A DNA stretch of 34,407 nt from Alphaproteobacteria bacterium. Lineage in GTDB: Bacteria > Pseudomonadota > Alphaproteobacteria > Bin95. The DNA lies in assembly GCA_030833925.1 (NCBI GenBank), contig JAURGE010000029.1, positions 1-34,407 of the forward strand, given 5' to 3'. The position numbers and the translations under genes were made by a program. Positions 1 through 8,241 of this stretch are shown here, piece by piece. Positions within the stretch are counted from its first letter, which is position 1; each line of letters begins with the position of its first letter. The notes below the pieces were generated by a model, which had not been told where the DNA came from, searched no databases, and saw only the letters and a list, made by a program, of their open reading frames with translations.

Positions 1-1
1 A

Positions 2-49
2 TTATGCCCTTGGGCAACTTCCGCTGCACTCCGACTGGCGATGGAGTAA
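2..49 (+). CDS. ccmB: CcmB, C-terminal end only (heme exporter permease)
   Basis: Only the last 15 codons and a TAA stop lie in the window; the gene is cut by the left edge. The frame ends in PWATSAALRLAME. This resembles the C-terminus of CcmB, the membrane subunit of the CcmAB ABC transporter, which ends in a similar P-[WF]-A-[TA]-x-A-A-L-R pattern. CcmAB uses ATP to release holo-CcmE from the CcmC complex during cytochrome c maturation. The stop lies 3 bases before the ccmC start, as expected for a ccmB-ccmC junction. The call rests on a short tail plus context. The other open frame here (stop at 58-60) has no such match. Confidence 0.7.
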   Translation, partial: LCPWATSAALRLAME

Positions 50-52
50 AGT

Positions 53-823
53 TTGTCTAACCCGGCTTTAACTTCAGCGCCTAAAGGCGGCTTGTGGCAT
101 CGGATGGCAAATCCAGCGAGATTCCAACGATTTGCGGGCTGGTTAACCCCATGGCTAATTTTAAGCACGATGGGCTTTTTGGCTGCTGGTTTGTACTATG
201 GGCTGTATGATTCACCCATAGACTATCAGCAGCATGACACCGTGCGAATTATGTATGTTCATGTTCCAGCTGCGTGGCTGGCAATGATGACATATTCAAC
301 CCTTGCAATGTCTGGTTTTGTTTTTTTAGTTTGGCGCCACCCTTTGGCTGATGTGGCTGGGACTGCTGCCGCTCCAATTGGGGCTATATATACCGCTCTT
401 GCCCTTATTACTGGTTCTATATGGGGACAGCCAACCTGGGGAACATGGTGGGTGTGGGATGCGCGCCTCACATCCGTTCTTATCTTATTTTTTCTTTTTA
501 TTGGTTATATCGCTCTTAGGAATGCTTTTGACGACCCGACACGAGCAGCTAAATCAACAGCAATTTTAGCTGTTGTTGGAGCTATTAATCTTCCAATAAT
601 AAAATTCTCTGTCGAGTGGTGGAACACGTTACATCAACCTGCAAGCGTCAGTCGCTTGGATAATCCCTCAATAGATCCTGCCATGTTACGTCCCCTTCTG
701 CTGATGGCGGCCTGCTATTTTTGCCTATTTTTGTTAGCGCTGCTCTTTCGCATGCGCCTCGAGTTGGTGCGTCGTCGCATCATAGCCCTTCAGTTTACGC
801 GGGCTGGGAGTGCAGAGGCATGA
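53..823 (+). CDS. ccmC: CcmC heme handling protein of cytochrome c maturation
   Basis: 256-residue integral membrane protein of about six helices that loads heme onto CcmE at the outer face of the inner membrane. The tryptophan-rich WWD motif spans residues 124-141 (GQPTWGTWWVWDARLTS). The two flanking heme-ligand histidines are H70 (YVHVP) and H194 (NTLHQ), matching H60 and H184 of E. coli CcmC. The chosen start is TTG at 53, because a GGAG at 43-46 lies 6 bases upstream and it begins just after the ccmB stop. The first in-frame ATG is codon 18 (104). The stop overlaps the ccmD start as ATGA, so the two are translationally coupled. Confidence 0.95.
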   Translation: MSNPALTSAPKGGLWHRMANPARFQRFAGWLTPWLILSTMGFLAAGLYYGLYDSPIDYQQHDTVRIMYVHVPAAWLAMMTYSTLAMSGFVFLVWRHPLADVAGTAAAPIGAIYTALALITGSIWGQPTWGTWWVWDARLTSVLILFFLFIGYIALRNAFDDPTRAAKSTAILAVVGAINLPIIKFSVEWWNTLHQPASVSRLDNPSIDPAMLRPLLLMAACYFCLFLLALLFRMRLELVRRRIIALQFTRAGSAEA

Positions 824-1023
824 GCGAATTTTTTCAAATGGGGGGTTATGCTTTTTACATTTGGTCCGCATATGGAGTAACGGCCGGTTTATTGATTGGG
901 TTTGTGGTCTGGACACTGATTTCTCTTAAGCATGCAGAGAGAGAGCTTTCAGTGCTAGAGGCTATAGCTCCCCGTCGCAGGCAACGCATTAATGCATCGG
1001 AGAACTCTAATGCGGAGCCGTAA
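820..1023 (+). CDS. ccmD: CcmD small heme-exporter accessory protein
   Basis: 67-residue protein with one membrane helix (about residues 10-35, after MSEFFQMGGYAFYIWSAYG) and a basic cytoplasmic tail, the typical CcmD shape. CcmD stabilises the CcmABC complex and is needed to release heme-loaded CcmE. The start is the ATG at 820-822, overlapping the ccmC TGA (821-823). The frame is open further upstream to 721 but that part lies inside ccmC and does not resemble CcmD. The 3' end overlaps the ccmE start by 14 bases. CcmD is poorly conserved in sequence, so identity rests on size, the single helix, the aromatic FYIWSAYG stretch and position. Confidence 0.92.
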   Translation: MSEFFQMGGYAFYIWSAYGVTAGLLIGFVVWTLISLKHAERELSVLEAIAPRRRQRINASENSNAEP

Positions 1024-1483
1024 ACGGCAGCGGTTATGGCTCGTGTCACTAGTCTTTGTCTTGTTGGGTGGTGCGGTGGCGCTGGTCTTAAATGCTTTCG
1101 AAGAAAATATAGTGTTTTTCCGTAGCCCTAAAGATATTGCAGCCGGCAACACAGAGGTTGGACGACTTATTCGAATAGGTGGATTGGTCGAGGATGGCAG
1201 TCTTAAACGCACTGCCGGTTCATCCGAGGTGAATTTTAACATTACAGATGGTGCTGCAACGATAACTGTTACCTACAAAGGCATATTGCCTGATCTTTTT
1301 AGAGAAGGGCAGGGCATAGTTGCGCAAGGTCGTTTGCAAAGTGATGGTAGCTTCAGAGCAGTTGAAGTTCTCGCTAAGCATGATGAAACATATATGCCGC
1401 CTGAGGTTGCCGAAGCTTTAAAAAAGTCAGGGTATTGGCAGGATAAAGATCAAAAACCAGTTCTTAAAGGAAACGAAAAATGA
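1010..1483 (+). CDS. ccmE: CcmE periplasmic heme chaperone
   Basis: 157-residue heme chaperone anchored by one N-terminal helix (about residues 9-28), with an OB-fold beta-barrel in the periplasm. The covalent heme attachment site is AKHDETY, with H124 and Y128 equivalent to H130 and Y134 of E. coli CcmE, followed by the usual MPPEV. CcmE receives heme from CcmC and hands it to CcmF. The start at 1010 is preceded by GGAG at 999-1002 and gives the basic RSRKRQR amino-terminus normal for the family. An in-frame ATG at 992 would only add six residues. The stop overlaps the ccmF start (ATGA). Confidence 0.96.
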   Translation: MRSRKRQRLWLVSLVFVLLGGAVALVLNAFEENIVFFRSPKDIAAGNTEVGRLIRIGGLVEDGSLKRTAGSSEVNFNITDGAATITVTYKGILPDLFREGQGIVAQGRLQSDGSFRAVEVLAKHDETYMPPEVAEALKKSGYWQDKDQKPVLKGNEK

Positions 1484-3477
1484 TCACAGAAGCTGGTCAT
1501 TTTTCCTTGATTTCAGCATTTATTCTTTCAGCCGTGCAAATGAGTTTACCTTTGTATGGGGCGCATAAAGGCGAACTTAGATATATGGAATTAGCCCGAA
1601 CAACTGCGATAGCGCAGTTTTCCCTGGTTTTGATTTCCTTTGCCGCCTTGATCAACGCATTCGTCACAAGCGATTTTAGTGTTTTGAACGTTGTTTTAAA
1701 TTCCCATTCTGACAAACCACTGCTCTATCGAATAAGCGGCGCTTGGGGGAATCATGAAGGGTCGCTGCTGCTTTGGGTCCTGATTCTAACGCTCTTTGGG
1801 GCCATGGTTGCAATCTTTGGACGGAACTTGCCTCCACAGCTTCGGGCGCGAACACTTGCCATTCAGGGTATGATAGCGTTTGGGTTTATTGCTTTCATGC
1901 TTTTCACTTCAAATCCGTTTGAACGTGTATTAGTTCCGCCAGAAAACGGACAAGGGTTGAACCCTTTGTTGCAAGATCCCGGATTGGCGTTTCACCCGCC
2001 ATTCCTTTACTTCGGCTATGTTGGACTTTCGATATCATTTTCATTTGCCGTTGCTGCATTAATTGAAGGGAAGGTGGATGCTGCCTGGGCAAGGTGGGTC
2101 CGTCCTTGGACGCTTGCAGCCTGGTGCGGTCTTAGCATAGGCATTGGGCTAGGCTCTTGGTGGGCGTACTATGAGCTTGGGTGGGGTGGTTTCTGGTTTT
2201 GGGATCCAGTTGAGAACGCCAGTTTCATACCTTGGCTTTTTGCCACGGCACTTCTTCATTCTGCCATTGTTGTTGAGAAGCGGGACGCCCTTAAAAGCTG
2301 GACAATATTACTTGCCATTTTAGCTTTTTCGATGTCGCTTCTAGGAACCTTCTTAGTTAGGTCTGGCGTGTTAACGAGCGTTCATGCCTTTGCTACTGAT
2401 CCGGAACGCGGGGTGTTTATTCTTCTATTGTTGATAATAACGATTGGTGGTTCGCTTACTCTTTACACTATTAGGGCGCCAAATCTTCAACCAGGAGGAC
2501 TTTTTCGACCTATCAGTCGCGAAGGTGGCCTTCTTCTTAATAACTTGTTTCTCTCGGTTGCAGCGTTAACCGTTCTTCTTGGCACTCTTTATCCGCTTTT
2601 TTTAGATGTTATGGACGCCGGAAAGGTTTCGGTCGGCCCTCCTTATTTCAATGCTACTTTCGGTCCACTTATGATGCCGGTTTTGGGCGCAATGGTGGTT
2701 GGTCCACTGCTTTCATGGAAGCGTGGCGAGCTGCTGAGCGTGATTAGCGCTCTCTGGTTTGTTGGGCTCGCGGCGCTTGGGGCTACCGCCATCACATTAA
2801 TCTATTCAGGCATAGAGGGTATTTTACCCGCAATTGGGGTCGGCGCTGCTGTTTGGATTATTATCGGCTCTCTAATGGAGTTAGCTTATAGGGCGAAGCT
2901 GTTTCGTTCATCACCTCACGACACATGGCGTCGATTAATGCAGACCCCTAGATCGGTATACGGTATGACCATTGCTCATTTAGGTGTCGGTGTACTGCTT
3001 GCAGGAATCATTGGCACAACGGCTTTCAAAACAGAGTCCGTGCAAAATATGAATATAGGGGATTCAGTTAGTGTAAGTAATTACACGTTCACGCTTGATC
3101 GCGTAGAAGCTCTGAAAGGGCCTAATTATATAGCAGAGAGGGCAGTTTTTATAATTAAAGAAGGCGCAAACTTGATCGCGTCCATTAATGCAGAACGCCG
3201 CCGTTATCCCGTTGAGCGGGATATGACCACAGAGGCCGGCATTCACTCCACTTGGCGAGGTGATTTATATGCGGTGATAGGAGAGGGAAATCGGGCGACG
3301 GGATGGACAACACGCCTCTATAAAAATCCTCTGACACCGTGGATTTGGTTTGGCACTATTATCATGGCAATAGGTGGCATGGTTTCACTTACGGATCGAC
3401 GCCTTCGTATTGGTGCGCCAGCCAAACGAAAAGGGTTTTCTAGCTCAGCTCCTCGAGCAGTAGCTGGCGCTAAATAA
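1480..3477 (+). CDS. ccmF: CcmF cytochrome c heme lyase subunit
   Basis: 665-residue polytopic membrane protein, full length for CcmF. With CcmH and CcmI it forms the complex that ligates heme to apocytochrome c. The WWD domain is at about residues 227-252 (GWGGFWFWDPVENASFIPW). The conserved histidines are H172 (FHPPF), H260, H302 (SVHAFA) and H500 (MTIAHLG), matching H173, H261, H303 and H491 of E. coli CcmF. An early HEGS motif (residues 92-95) is also typical. Translation is coupled to ccmE by the ATGA overlap, and ccmG follows after 4 bases. Confidence 0.97.
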   Translation: MITEAGHFSLISAFILSAVQMSLPLYGAHKGELRYMELARTTAIAQFSLVLISFAALINAFVTSDFSVLNVVLNSHSDKPLLYRISGAWGNHEGSLLLWVLILTLFGAMVAIFGRNLPPQLRARTLAIQGMIAFGFIAFMLFTSNPFERVLVPPENGQGLNPLLQDPGLAFHPPFLYFGYVGLSISFSFAVAALIEGKVDAAWARWVRPWTLAAWCGLSIGIGLGSWWAYYELGWGGFWFWDPVENASFIPWLFATALLHSAIVVEKRDALKSWTILLAILAFSMSLLGTFLVRSGVLTSVHAFATDPERGVFILLLLIITIGGSLTLYTIRAPNLQPGGLFRPISREGGLLLNNLFLSVAALTVLLGTLYPLFLDVMDAGKVSVGPPYFNATFGPLMMPVLGAMVVGPLLSWKRGELLSVISALWFVGLAALGATAITLIYSGIEGILPAIGVGAAVWIIIGSLMELAYRAKLFRSSPHDTWRRLMQTPRSVYGMTIAHLGVGVLLAGIIGTTAFKTESVQNMNIGDSVSVSNYTFTLDRVEALKGPNYIAERAVFIIKEGANLIASINAERRRYPVERDMTTEAGIHSTWRGDLYAVIGEGNRATGWTTRLYKNPLTPWIWFGTIIMAIGGMVSLTDRRLRIGAPAKRKGFSSSAPRAVAGAK

Positions 3478-3481
3478 TTCC

Positions 3482-4033
3482 ATGATGCGGTTAATATACT
3501 TTCTCCCACTTTTGGGGTGTTTATGTCTTGGGGTAGTGTTCTTCCTTGGCCTTGATAGTGACCCACGTGAGGTGCCATCAGCCTTTATCAATAAACCAGC
3601 TCCTGAATTTTCACTTGCTCCCTTACCAGGTCGTGCAAATGCGTCTCAGGCAGATCTCGGAAACTTTAGCCGAACCGATCTAGTTCGCGGCCAACCCGTC
3701 ATCGTTAACGTTTGGGCTTCTTGGTGTATTCCTTGCACAGCTGAGCATCCTCTAATTGACCGGCTTGTGAAACAGGAAGGGGTGGTTGTGCATGGTATAA
3801 ACTATCGAGATAAGGCGCCTGCGGCTGCTAATTGGTTGGCGCGGTTGGGAGATCCTTTTTCAAAAGTTGGATTCGATAGTGATGGTAAAGTCGGCATAGA
3901 ATGGGGAGTATACGGTGTTCCAGAAACCTTCGTCATTGATGGCAGTGGCATAGTTCTCTTCAAACACGCTGGCCCTTTGACCCCAGAAATTTTAGAGCAA
4001 GATATTTTACCAAGAATTAGGACGCATAAATAA
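3482..4033 (+). CDS. ccmG: CcmG/DsbE thiol:disulfide oxidoreductase
   Basis: 183-residue membrane-anchored thioredoxin-fold protein. An N-terminal helix (about residues 4-23) is followed by the periplasmic domain with active site WCIPC (C82, C85). The cis-proline region YGVPETF (P147, E148) is typical of CcmG, which reduces the apocytochrome CxxCH disulfide directly or through CcmH. Two adjacent ATG codons open the gene (3482 and 3485) and either could initiate. The TAA shares its last base with the ccmH ATG (TAATG), giving tight coupling. It belongs to the continuous ccmB-to-ccmI run. Confidence 0.95.
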   Translation: MMRLIYFLPLLGCLCLGVVFFLGLDSDPREVPSAFINKPAPEFSLAPLPGRANASQADLGNFSRTDLVRGQPVIVNVWASWCIPCTAEHPLIDRLVKQEGVVVHGINYRDKAPAAANWLARLGDPFSKVGFDSDGKVGIEWGVYGVPETFVIDGSGIVLFKHAGPLTPEILEQDILPRIRTHK

Positions 4034-4503
4034 TGAGGCGTCTTTTAACCAGTATATTGTTTGTTGTGATGTTGCTCCCTGTCTCAGCGAAGGCCGTTCT
4101 TCCTGATGAAATTCTAAATGATCCAGCGTTAGAGACACGCGCCCGTACCCTTTCCCTAGAGCTTCGTTGCCTTGTTTGTCAGAACCAATCAATAGACGAT
4201 AGCAATGCCGATCTGGCCAGAGATTTGCGGGTGTTAGTTCGTCAGCGTTTGTTGATTGGCGATACAGACAAAGAAGTTCTTGACCATATACGTGCTCGTT
4301 ATGGTGACTTTGTATTGCTCAACCCGCCAGTACAGTCTTCCACCTATCTGCTCTGGTATGGCCCAGTAATTTTTCTTCTACTTGGTATAGGTTTGGTTTT
4401 TTTAACACTGAGGCGCAGGAACTTAGTTCCGGTTGATATTCCTCCAGATGAGTCTGAACGTATTCGTCTCACCGATGCCCTTAAGCAGTTAGGTGAGAAA
4501 TGA
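4033..4503 (+). CDS. ccmH: CcmH cytochrome c maturation thioredoxin-like protein
   Basis: 156-residue CcmH/CycL protein. It has a signal sequence (about residues 1-21), then a periplasmic three-helix domain with the diagnostic LRCLVCQNQS motif (residues 44-53, C46 and C49), then a C-terminal helix (about 107-126) and a short cytoplasmic tail. The cysteines handle reduced apocytochrome c before heme attachment by CcmF. It is the short form without a fused TPR domain. The TPR part is the separate downstream gene ccmI, overlapping by ATGA, which is the usual alphaproteobacterial arrangement. Confidence 0.96.
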   Translation: MRRLLTSILFVVMLLPVSAKAVLPDEILNDPALETRARTLSLELRCLVCQNQSIDDSNADLARDLRVLVRQRLLIGDTDKEVLDHIRARYGDFVLLNPPVQSSTYLLWYGPVIFLLLGIGLVFLTLRRRNLVPVDIPPDESERIRLTDALKQLGEK

Positions 4504-5780
4504 CAGAAGTTATTTTTATAGGATTGGCAGTATTCATCGCAGTCACGATGATTTATTCGATTGTTCTACCTTTAGTAAGCCGACGTGAACTTTCAGATGA
4601 TTTTAGAAATGCCAATTCTAATCTGGCAGTGTTTTGGGATCAGTTGGAAGAGATAAATCGTGATCTTGAAGTTGGCCGTATTCACAAAGCAGAAGCAGAT
4701 GCCGCAAAAGCGGAAGTAGAACGAAGAATATTGAGGGAGATGGATGAAAAGGCCAATACCGGGCGTTTTCAGCCGAGCTTTAGCCAAAAGCACAGTAATC
4801 GCTTTGCATTTCCTATTTTACTCGCATTAGTCGCGGTCGTGGCTTCAATCGGTCTTTACTTAAATATTGGCCGAATAGGTTTCGATGACGCGCCACTGTC
4901 GGTAAGACAGAAAATTCAATCAGTATCGCCCCCTAACAATGTTGCTAGCGGCGACTCAATAGAAGAGGGAAGAGCAGCTCTTGCCAAACTAGAGAAACGT
5001 TTGGAAACCCATCCGAATGATCTCAAGGGATGGGTAATGCTTGGTCGCATCCAAAGAGCTTTTGGTGACTATAAATCATCTGCTCAGTCATTTGAGAAGG
5101 CAATCAAAGTTGCAGACCAAGGTAAATCTGCAGATCTATTGTCCGACTATGGTGAGGCTCTGGTCTTTGAGTCATTTGGGACTGTTCCGCCACGTGCCAT
5201 TGAAATCTTTAAAGAAGCATTAGTGCTGGATGAGACCGATATAAAATCTCGGTTTTATATTGCTGCATCGCGCTTACAATCAGGGGATTACCATGGTGCA
5301 ATTGCTCTATGGCGCGGACTGGTCGTTGATGCTCCTCCAGGTGCTCCTTGGTTGGATGCCGTCCGGGAACAAATTTCTAATACAGCAGTAAAAAACGGAA
5401 TTATGCCTAATAGTGTAGCGCCCGAGCGACGGGTGCTTGGCAGTGATGGTTTATCAGGTCCTATTGCTGGAGATGTTCGGCCAGATCAAGATTCCATAGA
5501 TATTGTTAATAAGATGGATCCAGCCAACCAGCAGGAGTTTATCCGTTCTATGGTTCAACGCTTAGCTGATAAGCTGGATCGAAATCCTGAGGATGTAGAT
5601 GGATGGATCCGTTTAGGGCGCGCCTACCGCGTACTTGGCGACAATCAGAAAGCCAGGCGGTCTTTTACTGAAGGTAAGAGACAACTTGAAAAACTGCTTG
5701 GGGGAACTGCCCAAAATTCCCCGTCACGTAAAACGATTGAAACAAAGCTCGAAGCCTTAGAGATCCTCATCAACGAATGA
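4500..5780 (+). CDS. ccmI: CcmI/CycH TPR apocytochrome c chaperone
   Basis: 426-residue CcmI. It has an N-terminal helix (about 2-24), a charged cytoplasmic loop with coiled-coil character (about 30-95), a second helix (about 103-123) and a periplasmic TPR region. TPR-like units are visible at about 160-210 (GWVMLGRIQRAFGDYKSSAQ) and 360-400 (GWIRLGRAYRVLGDNQKARR). CcmI binds the C-terminal helix of apocytochrome c and presents it to CcmFH. It starts inside the ccmH stop (ATGA) and is the last ccm gene here. The next gene, rpoH, is convergent, so the operon probably ends just after it. Confidence 0.93.
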   Translation: MTEVIFIGLAVFIAVTMIYSIVLPLVSRRELSDDFRNANSNLAVFWDQLEEINRDLEVGRIHKAEADAAKAEVERRILREMDEKANTGRFQPSFSQKHSNRFAFPILLALVAVVASIGLYLNIGRIGFDDAPLSVRQKIQSVSPPNNVASGDSIEEGRAALAKLEKRLETHPNDLKGWVMLGRIQRAFGDYKSSAQSFEKAIKVADQGKSADLLSDYGEALVFESFGTVPPRAIEIFKEALVLDETDIKSRFYIAASRLQSGDYHGAIALWRGLVVDAPPGAPWLDAVREQISNTAVKNGIMPNSVAPERRVLGSDGLSGPIAGDVRPDQDSIDIVNKMDPANQQEFIRSMVQRLADKLDRNPEDVDGWIRLGRAYRVLGDNQKARRSFTEGKRQLEKLLGGTAQNSPSRKTIETKLEALEILINE

Positions 5781-5834
5781 TTAGAAATCAATGCTGCGTA
5801 GCTTTTGAGGCAGGGCGGGCAAAACCATCAAGAC

Positions 5835-5852
5835 AGTTCTATCGCTAGAGCT
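5835..5852. terminator. Weak hairpin between convergent ccmI and rpoH
   Basis: AGTTCTA (5835-5841) and TAGAGCT (5846-5852) can pair with one G-U wobble around a 4-base loop. The hairpin lies in the 70-base gap between two convergent genes and touches the rpoH stop codon. Neither strand has a clear run of T after it, so a role in bidirectional termination is only possible. Confidence 0.25.
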
Positions 5853-6783
5853 ATTCAGGGTCCGCTTGAAATCTTTCCGAAGCCTTGTCTTGAGCAATTG
5901 CATCTTGTGTTGCCAAATTTCGAATGGCTCGTTGAACTTTTTCAAAAGCCCTAACTTCAATCTGACGCACACGTTCACGACTGACACCAAAATCTTTTGA
6001 GAGATCCTCTAGCGTGACGGGATCATCGCGCAAACGGCGCTCTGTAAAGATATGACGTTCCCTTTCTGTCAACGTTTGCATCGCAGCTTCTAACATAGAG
6101 CGTCGGTGATCTAATTCATCAGCCTCGGCAATCACAATGTCTTGTGTATCAGTGTCGTCGATTAGCCAGTCTTGCCACTCTGCTTCACCATCCTGCCGCG
6201 TGGGGGCATTCAAGGATTGATCGCCGCCTGACATACGACGGTTCATTTGAACAACATCGTCCTCTGAAACAGCAAGCGTCGTTGCAATTTGTTTCACGCT
6301 TTCTGGCGCAAGATCTCCATCATCGATTTCTTTAATTTGCCCTTTTAACCGACGCAGATTGAAGAATAATTTCTTTTGTGCCGCCGTTGTTCCCATTTTC
6401 ACGAGAGACCAAGAATAAAGGATGTACTCTTGGATAGACGCTCTGATCCACCACATTGCGTAGGTTGATAGTCTAAACCCTTTTTCAGGCTCAAACCTTT
6501 TTACGGCCTGCATCATCCCAACATTTCCCTCTGAAATGAGTTCAGCAATTGGGAGGCCATATCCTCTATAGCCCATAGCTATTTTAGCGACGAGCCTTAG
6601 ATGGCTTGTTACCAATTTGTGCACTGCATCCACATCGCCATGCTCTTTCCAGCGTTTGGCGAGCATATATTCCTCGTCAGCTTGGAGCATTGGAAACTTG
6701 CGTATCTCTGAAAGATATCTCTGTAGGTTCCCATCAGCGGAAAGCGTAGGGAGGCCTGAAACAGTGTTTGGGGTGCTACTCAT
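5851..6783 (-). CDS. rpoH: RNA polymerase heat-shock sigma factor RpoH (sigma-32)
   Basis: 310-residue sigma-70-family factor of the RpoH group. Region 2 contains STYAMWWIRASIQEYI (residues 106-121). The RpoH box, the signature of sigma-32, is QKKLFFNLRR (136-145). Region 4.2 has the helix-turn-helix LEDLSKDFGVSRERVRQIE near residues 255-275. It directs transcription of chaperone and protease genes under heat and misfolding stress. The ATG is preceded by AGGAG. The gene lies 86 bases downstream of rluD on the same strand and may be expressed from its own promoter there. Some Alphaproteobacteria carry several RpoH copies, and copy number cannot be judged here. Confidence 0.96.
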   Translation of the reverse strand: MSSTPNTVSGLPTLSADGNLQRYLSEIRKFPMLQADEEYMLAKRWKEHGDVDAVHKLVTSHLRLVAKIAMGYRGYGLPIAELISEGNVGMMQAVKRFEPEKGFRLSTYAMWWIRASIQEYILYSWSLVKMGTTAAQKKLFFNLRRLKGQIKEIDDGDLAPESVKQIATTLAVSEDDVVQMNRRMSGGDQSLNAPTRQDGEAEWQDWLIDDTDTQDIVIAEADELDHRRSMLEAAMQTLTERERHIFTERRLRDDPVTLEDLSKDFGVSRERVRQIEVRAFEKVQRAIRNLATQDAIAQDKASERFQADPE

Positions 6784-6851
6784 GATCTCCTAATCCTCTA
6801 GCCAAAGCTCATGGCTGGGAACGATTTAGCCTTTTAGACAATGTTACTAAT

Positions 6852-6867
6852 GACACATAAATGTGTC
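6852..6867. promoter_or_regulatory. Perfect 16-bp palindrome between rluD and rpoH
   Basis: GACACAT-AA-ATGTGTC has 7-base arms and a 2-base centre. It lies 2 bases past the rluD stop and about 70 bases before the rpoH start. It could be an operator controlling rpoH or a small hairpin ending rluD transcripts. No T-run follows. The symmetry is directly visible; the function is inferred. Confidence 0.35.
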
Positions 6868-6869
6868 TT

Positions 6870-7841
6870 CTAAGTGGCTTGTACAAGAATTTCCTCTAGT
6901 TTTGCTAGATCTGTTGGTAATTGGCTAACAAAGCTTAAAGGCTCGTTTGTTAACGGATGCGCAAAGCCCAGCAGACGCGCGTGCAATGCTTGGCGAGGAA
7001 ATTTTGTTACAAATTCACGAGCCTCGGGATTTAACCGCTGTCGACGTGATGGGATTACTTTGCCATAGACAGGATCACCAATAAGTGGCCATCCAATATG
7101 AGCCATATGAACTCTTATCTGGTGAGTCCGGCCGGTTTCAAGTCTGCATTCTAATTTGGCAGAGCTGAATCCATAACTTTCAATCACGCTGTAATGTGTA
7201 ATTGCTTTTTTAGCTAGATTTCCTCCAACCGCCATTCGTTTCCTGTCAACTTTATGGCGTCCAATTGTAGTCTCAATTCTGTTGTTGGTTGGTGAAGGAA
7301 GCCCCAGAACATAGGCTGTGTATGCACGCTCTACTGAGTGCTCTTGGAATTGCTTTGCAAGGCCTTGGTGGGCGATATCTGTCTTAGCAACAACAAGTAA
7401 TCCGCTCGTATCTTTATCAATGCGATGAACAATGCCTGGTCGTTTAACCCCACCAATCCCCGACAAGCTATCGCCACAATAGGCCAATAACGCGTTGACT
7501 AAGGTGCCAGTTTGTTGTCCGGGCGCTGGATGAACCGTCATTCCAGCAGGCTTATCGATAACAATGAGGTCTTGATCTTCATAAACGACGTTAAGGTCGA
7601 TAGCTTCGGCTAATGGATCCGCAGCGGTAGGGTTAGGCAACGTCGCCACAAATATATCGTCTTCGCGTGTTTTATCTGATGGCCGAAAGACAGTGTTATT
7701 GTTCTCGCGGCTAACATGGCCTTCAACAATTAAATTCGTAATCCTCGCTCGTGAGATATCTGGCCAAGAATCCGCCAAAAAACGGTCAATCCTTTTCCCA
7801 ACCTCTTCAGTGTTAACTTTTGCTCTAAGGGTTTCAGTCAT
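6870..7841 (-). CDS. rluD: RluD-type 23S rRNA pseudouridine synthase
   Basis: 323-residue RluA-family enzyme converting uridines of large-subunit rRNA helix 69 to pseudouridine. An N-terminal S4 RNA-binding domain (about residues 15-70) precedes the catalytic domain. The signature RPGIVHRIDKDTSG (134-147) contains the catalytic aspartate D142. The frame is open to 8024, but I place the start at the ATG at 7841. The sequence from there (MTETLRAKVNTEEVGKRIDRF) matches the family amino-terminus, and the extension crosses the divergent promoter region. The upstream purine stretch AAGAAGAAAA is a weak ribosome binding site. RluD versus RluC/RluA is judged from the S4 domain and overall length. Confidence 0.92.
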   Translation of the reverse strand: MTETLRAKVNTEEVGKRIDRFLADSWPDISRARITNLIVEGHVSRENNNTVFRPSDKTREDDIFVATLPNPTAADPLAEAIDLNVVYEDQDLIVIDKPAGMTVHPAPGQQTGTLVNALLAYCGDSLSGIGGVKRPGIVHRIDKDTSGLLVVAKTDIAHQGLAKQFQEHSVERAYTAYVLGLPSPTNNRIETTIGRHKVDRKRMAVGGNLAKKAITHYSVIESYGFSSAKLECRLETGRTHQIRVHMAHIGWPLIGDPVYGKVIPSRRQRLNPEAREFVTKFPRQALHARLLGFAHPLTNEPLSFVSQLPTDLAKLEEILVQAT

Positions 7842-7886
7842 AAGTTTTCTTCTTATTGAAGATAGCTGAATAGCGGAAGGCCTCTG

Positions 7887-7899
7887 GTATAGGCTATAC
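7887..7899. promoter_or_regulatory. 13-bp inverted repeat in the rluD / small membrane protein divergent region
   Basis: GTATAG-G-CTATAC has perfect 6-base arms about one base centre. It lies in the 100-base gap between the divergent starts of rluD (7841) and the 96-residue protein (7942). It could be an operator or overlapping -10 elements. The arms are short and AT-rich, so chance is possible. Confidence 0.22.
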
Positions 7900-7941
7900 A
7901 AACCTGTTGCTGTTCGCGCTAGCTGGGATTCGAGAAGTATA

Positions 7942-8232
7942 ATGGCCTGGATTAAGGGTTTAGTATTTGGAATGGGTGCACTGCTACTGGCGGGATTTGT
8001 CGTCATAGTAGTGACATTGGTCAATCGTGCTGGCGTGAGCGGTGGCGATGCAAAAAAGGTAGCTGAGACTGATATTAGGTTGCAAATCGGTGAACGCCTT
8101 ATGAGTTCAACCTTCGATGGTCAGCATGTCCTTTTTCATATCGAAGGGATCGGCAAGTCACGGATCGAGATTAGAAAAATTTCTGACGGGACACTTATAT
8201 CGCAATTCAACGTGAGCGGCGTTTCCAAGTAA
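7942..8232 (+). CDS. Small one-helix membrane protein (DUF6476-like), conserved neighbour of rluD
   Basis: 96-residue protein with one N-terminal membrane helix (about residues 5-27) and a roughly 65-residue soluble tail. The tail seems to hold several beta strands (RLQIGERLMSS, HVLFHIEG, SRIEIRKI) and is probably periplasmic. Size, helix and position divergent from rluD recall the small DUF6476-type proteins beside rluD in Alphaproteobacteria, but I cannot confirm family membership. The C-terminal half resembles a short repeat-blade strand pattern (VLFHIEGIGKSRIEIRKISDG). It is followed after 9 bases by the ECF sigma gene, so the two may be cotranscribed. Function unknown. Confidence 0.75.
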   Translation: MAWIKGLVFGMGALLLAGFVVIVVTLVNRAGVSGGDAKKVAETDIRLQIGERLMSSTFDGQHVLFHIEGIGKSRIEIRKISDGTLISQFNVSGVSK

Positions 8233-8241
8233 TCTGCGTTG

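Noticed and set aside
7924-7933. TGGGATTCGA match to the tRNA-Ser T arm as a left attachment site
   Set aside because: A 10-base match is expected about once by chance in a region this size, and it does not extend to the tRNA 3' end.
7842-8024. Amino-terminal extension of rluD by 61 codons
   Set aside because: It crosses the divergent promoter region and the start of the small membrane protein, and has no resemblance to the S4/RluD amino-terminus.
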